Origin: Pseudomonadota bacterium
Lineage (GTDB): Bacteria > Pseudomonadota > Gammaproteobacteria > Acidiferrobacterales > Acidiferrobacteraceae
Length of the DNA stretch: 5,028 nucleotides
Direction of reading: 5' to 3'
Assembly (NCBI GenBank): GCA_021797365.1
Contig: JAJZZU010000222.1
Coordinates: forward strand, 1-5,028
Part shown: positions 1-5,028 of the stretch, one piece after another
Layout: each line of letters starts with the position of its first letter
Position numbering within the stretch: the stretch's first letter is position 1
The notes under the pieces: generated by a model
Seen by the model: the letters and a program-made list of their open reading frames with translations, nothing else
Databases searched by the model: none
Told to the model about the DNA's origin: nothing
Program-made: the position numbers and the translations under genes

Positions 1-41
1 TCCATTTTATGGATGTGGTAATCATATGCATTTAACACACA
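1..41. other. AT-rich non-coding left flank with small palindromes
   Basis: This short stretch lies downstream of the minus-strand gene and is clearly more AT-rich than the rest of the window. It holds a 5-bp inverted repeat around a 3-base loop (TCCAT-TTT-ATGGA, 1-13), the overlapping palindromes CATATG and ATGCAT (23-31), and loose repetition of ATCATatGCA and ATCATGCA (21-48). Read on the minus strand, no GC-rich hairpin followed by a T run is present, so I do not call a rho-independent terminator. It could be the edge of an intergenic region that continues left of the window. Confidence 0.4.
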
Positions 42-533
42 TCATGCAAGAGGTGTTGCAAAACCTTCGGGCATGATTCGGTCGCGGGGCCCCAAGACAT
101 CGTCCATGCGCAGATGGGCCTGGGCCGCATCCGCGAGAAGCCCCAAATCGCACGTCTCGCCTTGCGCCGCTGCATGCACGGAATCGGCGACTGCGCATAG
201 GACGGGGGCTATGGGCAGGACGAGCGCCTGGGGCGTTGTTGTCACGCGGTAGCCAGTAAGCGCGCCTTCGTCTTCTTCCATCCGGAAACACGCGAACCAG
301 ACGGCCGCCCCGGCATGCGCCAGTTCAACTTGCCGCGCGGCATGAAAGATGATGACGGGCAAGGCTCCATCCGGGGCCGCGCCTTCCTCCGGGGAGAGGG
401 GCGCGCCCTGCCACGTCACGGGCTTGGCGAGGCGGTCAAGCAGGCCGCGTACGAGCCAGCTGAGGGCTTCGATGGGATCCCCGCGATCGGCGGAGGAATC
501 CACGGACCCTGCATTGTCGGTTGCGGTATCCAT
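42..533 (-). CDS. hypothetical protein, 163 aa, divergent from the T4SS genes
   Basis: I do not recognise this protein. The frame remains open upstream to an ATG at 611 (189 aa), but I choose the ATG at 533: it has a good Shine-Dalgarno site (AAAGGAA, 547-541, 7-base spacer) and the extra 26 residues would run through the likely promoter. The frame has strong G/C third-position bias, which supports a real gene. The product begins with an acidic, polar, probably disordered stretch (about residues 1-20), then a helix-forming segment (EALSWLVRGLLDRL, about 22-35), an Ala/Val-rich middle with an acidic EEDE patch, and helical segments to the end. There is no signal peptide, clear membrane segment or recognisable catalytic motif, so it is probably a small soluble cytoplasmic protein. 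It is transcribed away from the T4SS operon; an accessory or adaptor role is only a guess from position. The last seven codons lose the G/C third-base preference. Confidence 0.72.
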   Translation of the reverse strand: MDTATDNAGSVDSSADRGDPIEALSWLVRGLLDRLAKPVTWQGAPLSPEEGAAPDGALPVIIFHAARQVELAHAGAAVWFACFRMEEDEGALTGYRVTTTPQALVLPIAPVLCAVADSVHAAAQGETCDLGLLADAAQAHLRMDDVLGPRDRIMPEGFATPLA

Positions 534-540
534 AAGGCGG

Positions 541-547
541 TTCCTTT
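541..547 (-). promoter_or_regulatory. Shine-Dalgarno site deciding the start of the minus-strand gene
   Basis: On the minus strand, AAAGGAA lies 7 bases before the ATG at 533. The alternative upstream ATG at 611 has no comparable purine-rich site at proper spacing, so this site favours the 163-residue form. Confidence 0.6.
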
Positions 548-567
548 CGTGGAGTGGGACTAAGGTC

Positions 568-576
568 AGTGTAGCA
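568..576 (-). promoter_or_regulatory. putative extended -10 promoter of the minus-strand gene
   Basis: Read on the minus strand, this is TGCTACACT: an extended -10 TG plus TACACT, four of six bases matching TATAAT. No good -35 hexamer appears at 16-18 bases upstream, as is usual for extended -10 promoters. Transcription would begin near 560 and give a leader of about 27 bases that includes the Shine-Dalgarno site. The position in the divergent gap fits, but the call rests on motif reading alone. Confidence 0.33.
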
Positions 577-583
577 CACGTCT

Positions 584-589
584 TATCAT
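584..589 (+). promoter_or_regulatory. possible -10 element for the plus-strand operon
   Basis: TATCAT matches TATAAT at five of six positions and lies in the gap between the divergent genes. No convincing -35 is found about 17 bases upstream (TAAGGT). The hexamer overlaps the ATG at 588, so if it is used, the transglycosylase would have to start at the ATG at 618. The operon could instead be read from a promoter I cannot recognise, possibly activator-dependent. Confidence 0.2.
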
Positions 590-617
590 GGCCAGACGCG
601 CGCGATACCATCGTGCC

Positions 618-1121
618 ATGCGATTACGCACTTGGGTTTTTCTGGCATGGGTTGCCATGGGGGCAGGGGTGTTCCGCGCGCAGGCCGAGGCCACGGTTCT
701 GCGGCCGGTGACGCCCGCCTGCCTCGTGGAGGCGGGGCTCCGTATGGGCGTTCCGCCGCTGGCGCTCGTGGGCATCATGACGGTGGAGGATGGTCAGGTG
801 GGGCGTTCGACGCCGGATAGCAACGGCACGCGGGATTTCGGCCCGATGCAGATCAATTCCGTGAATCTTCCTCGCCTTCGCGCACGCTTCGGGTTGTCAC
901 GGCAGGTGATCGAAGATAACGGCTGCGCCAATGTCTGGGCGGGCGCCTGGATCCTGCGCAAGGAGTGGCTGGCCGACGGTCCTGATACCTCTGTTTGGCT
1001 GGCGATCGCGCATTATCACTCCGAGGTGATGGCTTTCGCGCGGCCCTATGCGTTCAAGGTTTACCAGGCCCTCGCGCGCGGCATCTCCCTGCAGGCGGTC
1101 CTGCGACACGCAAACGAGTAG
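618..1121 (+). CDS. exported lytic transglycosylase of a conjugation/secretion system
   Basis: This is a small soluble-lytic-transglycosylase (SLT, goose-lysozyme-like fold) protein of the TrbN/VirB1/IagB type that cleaves peptidoglycan glycan strands in the periplasm so a trans-envelope machine can assemble. Numbering from the ATG at 618 (167 aa): a signal peptide with Arg-rich start, hydrophobic core and AQA-EA cleavage site after residue 23; the catalytic glutamate in TVEDG (E57); the family block NGT-DFGPMQIN (about 69-80); and AHYHS (131-135) near the end of the fold. Cys35 and Cys103 could form a disulfide. The length is normal for this class. The frame also has an ATG at 588, adding ten basic residues (MARRARYHRA). 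Neither start has a clear Shine-Dalgarno site; 618 gives a more typical signal peptide, so I prefer it. The stop lies 15 bases before the DotM-like gene, indicating an operon. Specific partner proteins are inferred from context. Confidence 0.9.
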   Translation: MRLRTWVFLAWVAMGAGVFRAQAEATVLRPVTPACLVEAGLRMGVPPLALVGIMTVEDGQVGRSTPDSNGTRDFGPMQINSVNLPRLRARFGLSRQVIEDNGCANVWAGAWILRKEWLADGPDTSVWLAIAHYHSEVMAFARPYAFKVYQALARGISLQAVLRHANE

Positions 1122-1124
1122 AAC

Positions 1125-1130
1125 AAGGAG
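1125..1130 (+). promoter_or_regulatory. Shine-Dalgarno site of the DotM-like gene
   Basis: AAGGAG lies 6 bases before the ATG at 1137, inside the 15-base gap after the transglycosylase stop. It fixes the start of the DotM-like protein and supports one transcript for both genes. Confidence 0.75.
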
Positions 1131-1136
1131 TCCCTG

Positions 1137-2447
1137 ATGCAGCAGGAAGGATCCGACAATCTGGTGATCAGCGCCATCGTGCTCTTCATCATGGGCGCGC
1201 TTGCCCTGGAATGGGTCTATGGCCACAACCGGGGTGTCATCAACGCGCCCTTTGTGATGTATGCCGAGGGGTCGGCGTGGCTTTTCCACGATCTTCCCGG
1301 GATCGAGCCATTCGCGCGGTGGCGGGAAGACTGCCAAATCGTCCTGCATTTCATCGCGGTCCATAGGCCCGCGGCCATGACCTGGGCGCAGACCTGGGAC
1401 TGCGTGAAGTTTGCCTCGGCGCCGTGGCGCCTCTTCTCGTGGCCCTTCTTCCTGGTGGCGGCTGTCGTCTCCTGGCGGGGCGCGGGCCGGCTCACGCGCT
1501 GCCGGCAGATCCACACGGCCCGGTCGCTCATGCGCGTGCTGGTCAAGCGCTTCCCGTCGCTGACGCCGGCCGTGCGCTTCGATGCCCTGGCCCCGGGATC
1601 GGCACAGCACGGACCCTGGCGGGTGGCCATGTCGCCGATCGAGTGGCTCTGGACGCATAAGGCGGTTTATCTGGAGGGCAGTAAGCCCGGTGTGCGGAAG
1701 CCAATACCGCGCGACTGGATATTCCGGCCGGGAGATCTCGTGGTCAATACCGGCTCGCCGCTGCTGAAAGCGGGCAGCCGCGCGCGGCGATCCCTGCGCG
1801 TGGATACCGCGCGCGTCGAAACGCTGCTGAAAAAGCAGCTCGGCCGGTCCTTTGCCGGTTTTGAGCGGTTGCCCTACTACGCGCAGGGACTGGCCGCAGC
1901 CTTTGCGGCCTTCGGCAGTGGGCAGGATGGCCGAAATAAAGGGCAGGCGATGCTGGACCAGATGTCCTCTTCGATTGCCGAGACGTTCCCGGATTCACCC
2001 AAGACGGCGAGGGAGGGGAAGGATCGGTCCGTCTTCACGGTCGACACGACCGGCGCCGCGGATCTCTGGAAAAAGTACGCCTCCGCGGAGATGACGGAAA
2101 TCCTCGCTATCCACAAATCGTTCACGAATGTCTGGATGACCGCGCTGCTCGGCTATGCGCGGCGGCGTGGCACGCTTCCCACCGCCCAGTTCGTCTGGCT
2201 GCGCGCCATCGACCGCACGCTCTGGTATGCACTGAACCAGTACGGCGGGCGGCGCCCCTGGGTCGAGGCGACGGGTGTGTGGGCGCATTTCGAGGCGGAA
2301 CAGACCCTGGATCAGGTGCTCCTCGAGCCCGAGATCCTGGATGCCGCGGATTGGGTGGCCCACGAGATCTATCAGGACGGTTGGACGGATCGCTCGCCGC
2401 GCATCGGCGAATCGAATGAACCCGTAGACGCCTCAGGGAGGTTGTGA
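1137..2447 (+). CDS. DotM/IcmP/TrbA-like coupling-complex membrane protein, 436 aa
   Basis: This is an inner-membrane subunit of the type IVB/I-type coupling complex, the partner of the DotL/TrbC ATPase. Two membrane segments are visible near the N-terminus: about residues 9-28 (VISAIVLFIMGALALEW) and 97-114 (FSWPFFLVAAVV). A large cytoplasmic domain follows. The family signature is near the C-terminus, residues about 339-386: GYARRRG, then FVWLRAIDRTLWYALNQ, a GGR turn, and EATGVWAHFEAE. This Ala-Arg-rich / F-W-L / DR-LWY / E-x-x-G pattern is what identifies DotM, IcmP and IncI TrbA proteins. A basic stretch (about 211-237, KAGSRARRS and LLKKQLGR) resembles in character the basic surface by which Legionella DotM recognises acidic effector signals, but residue correspondence is not established here. 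The length is close to that of TrbA/DotM proteins. The stop TGA shares its last base with the ATG of the next gene, suggesting translational coupling. Confidence 0.9.
   Translation: MQQEGSDNLVISAIVLFIMGALALEWVYGHNRGVINAPFVMYAEGSAWLFHDLPGIEPFARWREDCQIVLHFIAVHRPAAMTWAQTWDCVKFASAPWRLFSWPFFLVAAVVSWRGAGRLTRCRQIHTARSLMRVLVKRFPSLTPAVRFDALAPGSAQHGPWRVAMSPIEWLWTHKAVYLEGSKPGVRKPIPRDWIFRPGDLVVNTGSPLLKAGSRARRSLRVDTARVETLLKKQLGRSFAGFERLPYYAQGLAAAFAAFGSGQDGRNKGQAMLDQMSSSIAETFPDSPKTAREGKDRSVFTVDTTGAADLWKKYASAEMTEILAIHKSFTNVWMTALLGYARRRGTLPTAQFVWLRAIDRTLWYALNQYGGRRPWVEATGVWAHFEAEQTLDQVLLEPEILDAADWVAHEIYQDGWTDRSPRIGESNEPVDASGRL
2435..2441 (+). promoter_or_regulatory. Shine-Dalgarno site of the coupling-protein gene
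   Basis: AGGGAGG lies 5 bases before the ATG at 2447 and within the last codons of the DotM-like gene. It makes the 2447 start convincing. Together with the TGATG stop/start overlap it allows either independent or coupled initiation. Confidence 0.75.
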
Positions 2448-5028
2448 TGGCAGGTAAGAGTCCGTTCCAGGGTCTGAGCGATGCCGAGCTTCTGGACCGC
2501 TCCGCGGTCATCGTGGATACCCGCCCGCTCACCCGGCAGGCCTTCGATGCGCTGATGCATCAGCCACCGGTGGCGGTGGGCGCCATCGGATTTCTGTGGT
2601 TTTGCGCGATGGCCTTCCCGTCGATGACGGTCCCTCTGCTGGGTGTGTGTCTGGGCATCATGATGGCGCGCGTGGTCTACACCCGTTGGTATGAGCGCCT
2701 GCCGTTGCGCCAGCCGTGGTTTTTGCGAAAACCCGATCCTGGTGATCGCGATCCGGCGGGCAAACACCCGCTTTCACGGGGCGTCATATACGTGGGGAAT
2801 GAACGCAAGACGAACAAGGAAATCTGGATCTCGAAGCAGGATGCCTTGAATCACATCATGATCTTCGGCGCGACCGGCGCCGGCAAGTCCGAATTCCTGA
2901 TCTCCATCGTCTTCAATTTCATCGCCGCGGGAAGCGGCACGTTCTACATAGACCCCAAGGCCGCCCTCCAGCTCGCGATCCAGTTTCATGTGATGGCGCG
3001 CATGTGTCTGCGCGACGACGATTTCCGGCTCCTGAACTTCATGACGGCGGGCGACCCGTCCGGTACCAAGCGGCCTATCCGCTGGCCCGAGAAACGCACC
3101 AACTGCGTGAACCAGCTCGCGTTCCTGAACGCCGATGACGCAGTGCAGATGATCGAGGCCTTGATGCCAAAGACCGAAGGACAGAATTCGGTCTTTTCGC
3201 AAAACGCGCAGACCCTGCTGCGCGGTCTCATGCCGCCGCTCGTCTATCTGCGCGACAGGAAGGAAATCGAGATGTCCATGGAGACCGTGCGGACCTATCT
3301 GGCGCGCGACAAGGTCACGGAGCTTTCTCAGCGCAAGGACATTCCGGACCACTTGATCGCCGGACTGCGCAGCTTCCTGTCGTCGATGGGATACCAGCCG
3401 GGCATGCCGCTCGAGAAGCAGGGCAAGGTCTTCAACGAGCAGTATTCCTACGCCGCGAACTATTTCAACATCGCCTTCGCGTCGCTCGTCGATACCTATC
3501 GCGCGATCTACGAGACGCCGGCGGGCGATACGGATCTCTTCGACATGATCCGTAATCGACGCATCGTGCTGGCCCTCCTGCCATCGCTCCAGAAATCCGC
3601 GCAGGAGTGCGAGACCCTGGGTAAGATCAACCTGTCGGCCCTGCGCGCGGCGATCGCCGTGGGGCTTGGCAGCATGCCCGAGGGCACGATCGACGATACG
3701 CTCTACAGCCTGCCGCTCGCGGCGGATTTCCCGTTCTTGTCCGGGACGGACGAATACGCGGCGATCCCTGTCCCGGGATATGCCGAGGTGGCGACGCAAG
3801 GCCGTGGCCTGGGGATCGCCGCCGCGGTCGGGACGCAGGACTATCCCGGCCTCATGAAGGCCGACGAGAAAGGGGGCGGGCAGATCATCGCCAACACGCG
3901 GCTGCGCGCCTTCGGGCGTGTCGCCGATGCGCAGACCTTCCAGCTGCTGAAGGAACTGGCCGGGGAGTGGCATGTCGCGCAACAGTCGCAGCTGACACGC
4001 GAACAGATGGGGCCCGCGAAAGGCCATGGGGGCCACCGGATGAACTTCCAGGCGACTCCTTCGGTCGGGATCAGCGCGGCGTCCCGCGTGGCGCCGATCG
4101 ACCTGCAGTGCCAGATCGAAGGCGAGTACCATCTGCTGATGGACGGCGTCCTCGTGCGCGCCAAGGTGTTCTATAGCTCCATCCCTTTGGAGGCGAATTA
4201 CGCCATGGAGCTCGCCCGCATGGTCACGCCGCATCATCCGGACAAGCGCAAGCTGTCGATGAAGTATGGCGCCATCCGCGAGCTCGCCAACCGCCTGGAT
4301 GAGATCGCGCGCGACCCGGAGACCTTCCGTGACCTGACTCAGGCGATCCATAAGACCCGGGCGCCGGCGGGTATCACCGAGGCCTTACTACCGCCCTTGC
4401 GACAACCACTCACGGACGAGGCGACCCTGTCGGCGATGGACCGGACCATCGCGGCCTTCGTGCGCTATGCGCGGGCCCTGGAATCGCCCTCGAAGGCGCC
4501 GCCTGGCGGTGACCGGCCAGAAAATCATCCTATCCAGGATGCGCCGGATATCGGCGCGGAGTCCACGAGAGACAAAGGGCCCGTTACGGAAAGTGAGACA
4601 CCCGTACCTGTCGTGGCACACACACCGGTGGCCGAGACAGCCGGCGGGCACGCACAGCCCGCGCCGGCCATGGTGGTTGAGGTGGCAGATCCGGAAGTGG
4701 ACCGCGAGGCTGGCCTGTCAGGCCCAGGGGGAGTGGCAAGTCTTGCGGAGTCGGTATCCCGCGTCACGGCCTATCTCTTTGGTGAAGAAGGGGACACGGC
4801 CCTCGGGGCGGATCTCGCGCAGATAGAACAGGCTGTGGGCCAAACGCCCGAGGCGGCGGCGAAGGCCTCACAGCAGGTTCTGGACGCCGTCCATGCAGAT
4901 CTCTCCTATCCGGCGGCGGTGACGCCGGTGCCGGAGATGGGCCGGGACGTCGTCATGGATTCCATCAGCGTCCTGATGGCGCGAGCAAGGAAGGCGGGGG
5001 TTCGCGATTCAGGCAACGGGTGTAGACC
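2447..5028 (+). CDS. DotL/IcmO/TrbC-like type IV coupling protein (ATPase), partial at right edge
   Basis: This is the VirD4/TraD-class ATPase that brings substrates to an I-type T4SS. The frame is open for 860 codons and leaves the window without a stop. Two N-terminal membrane helices lie at about residues 42-59 and 61-78. The Walker A is FGATGAGKSE (P-loop 141-148). FYIDPKA follows at 166-172. The Walker B region is FLSGTDEYAAI (430-440, DE at 435-436), followed by the family block PVPGYAEVATQGRGLG and GTQDYPGL (441-469), then IIANTRLR-AFGRV (480-492) and ELAGEW (503-508). This order matches TrbC/DotL, where DEY-G-Y, Q-A/G-R-LG, GQD and N-T are conserved. The residues just before DE are less hydrophobic than usual. 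After about 675 comes a Pro/Ala/Glu-rich linker (about 680-760), then a helical segment (763-856). The protein is longer than IncI TrbC or Legionella DotL, both somewhat under 800 residues. In Dot/Icm systems the C-terminal extension binds adaptor proteins; that role is inferred here. Confidence 0.92.
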   Translation, partial: MAGKSPFQGLSDAELLDRSAVIVDTRPLTRQAFDALMHQPPVAVGAIGFLWFCAMAFPSMTVPLLGVCLGIMMARVVYTRWYERLPLRQPWFLRKPDPGDRDPAGKHPLSRGVIYVGNERKTNKEIWISKQDALNHIMIFGATGAGKSEFLISIVFNFIAAGSGTFYIDPKAALQLAIQFHVMARMCLRDDDFRLLNFMTAGDPSGTKRPIRWPEKRTNCVNQLAFLNADDAVQMIEALMPKTEGQNSVFSQNAQTLLRGLMPPLVYLRDRKEIEMSMETVRTYLARDKVTELSQRKDIPDHLIAGLRSFLSSMGYQPGMPLEKQGKVFNEQYSYAANYFNIAFASLVDTYRAIYETPAGDTDLFDMIRNRRIVLALLPSLQKSAQECETLGKINLSALRAAIAVGLGSMPEGTIDDTLYSLPLAADFPFLSGTDEYAAIPVPGYAEVATQGRGLGIAAAVGTQDYPGLMKADEKGGGQIIANTRLRAFGRVADAQTFQLLKELAGEWHVAQQSQLTREQMGPAKGHGGHRMNFQATPSVGISAASRVAPIDLQCQIEGEYHLLMDGVLVRAKVFYSSIPLEANYAMELARMVTPHHPDKRKLSMKYGAIRELANRLDEIARDPETFRDLTQAIHKTRAPAGITEALLPPLRQPLTDEATLSAMDRTIAAFVRYARALESPSKAPPGGDRPENHPIQDAPDIGAESTRDKGPVTESETPVPVVAHTPVAETAGGHAQPAPAMVVEVADPEVDREAGLSGPGGVASLAESVSRVTAYLFGEEGDTALGADLAQIEQAVGQTPEAAAKASQQVLDAVHADLSYPAAVTPVPEMGRDVVMDSISVLMARARKAGVRDSGNGCR

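Noticed and set aside
1..57. Possible terminator of the minus-strand gene (TCCAT-TTT-ATGGA and AACAC/GTGTT inverted repeats)
   Set aside because: The stems are only five base pairs and AT-rich, no T run follows in the right direction, and one of the pairs lies partly within the coding end.
534..611. 26-residue N-terminal extension of the minus-strand gene from the ATG at 611
   Set aside because: It lacks a ribosome site and would cross the putative promoter, while the ATG at 533 has a well-placed AAAGGAA.
349..711. Plus-strand open frames opposite the 42-533 gene (315-563 and 349-711)
   Set aside because: They show Ser/Arg/Gly-rich shadow composition, overlap the minus-strand gene and the transglycosylase start in another frame, and have no recognisable product.
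897..1658. 253-codon minus-strand open frame across the transglycosylase/DotM junction
   Set aside because: It runs antisense to two genes with clear family motifs, is low-complexity Arg/Pro/His-rich, and has no supporting ribosome site that I could see.
2774..4351. 525-codon open frame on the minus strand opposite the coupling-protein gene
   Set aside because: The plus strand here encodes a convincing ATPase with Walker A and family blocks. In GC-rich DNA the antisense frame stays open by codon bias. Its translation is full of Arg, His, Gly and Asp with no recognisable domain, as expected of a shadow.
5023..5025. TAG near the right edge as the end of the coupling protein
   Set aside because: The TAG is out of frame: the reading frame reads TGT AGA here, so the gene continues beyond the window.

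Overview
The window is GC-rich bacterial DNA with strong G/C preference at third codon positions and dense gene packing. It carries part of a conjugation or secretion locus of the I-type (type IVB) class, the family of IncI plasmid Tra/Trb and Legionella/Coxiella Dot/Icm systems. The codon use and this T4SS type fit a Pseudomonadota plasmid or integrative element. Acetobacteraceae and other high-GC Alphaproteobacteria, or Acidithiobacillus-like hosts, are plausible, but nothing here fixes the taxon. No rRNA, tRNA, CRISPR array, insertion sequence or integrase is visible.

Layout from left to right. Positions 1-41 are a short AT-rich flank with small palindromes and no gene. Positions 42-533 (minus strand) encode an unrecognised 163-residue protein. 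Positions 534-617 are a divergent intergenic region with a likely extended -10 promoter for the minus-strand gene. Three plus-strand genes follow, tightly packed and probably co-transcribed: an exported lytic transglycosylase (618-1121, or 588-1121), a DotM/IcmP/TrbA-like membrane protein (1137-2447), and a DotL/IcmO/TrbC-like type IV coupling ATPase (2447 to beyond the right edge). The last gene is open for 860 codons without a stop. No stretch above 300 bases lacks a gene.

Inferred joint role: the transglycosylase opens the peptidoglycan so the envelope-spanning machine can assemble. The DotM-like and DotL-like proteins form the inner-membrane coupling complex that receives substrates (relaxase-DNA and/or proteins) and feeds them to the channel. 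The DotM and DotL stop and start codons overlap by one base, consistent with coupled translation of two subunits of one complex. The most unusual points are the degenerate Walker B segment of the coupling protein, its long low-complexity and helical C-terminal extension, the absence of a trbB-like gene between the DotM and DotL homologues, and the unknown divergent gene beside them.
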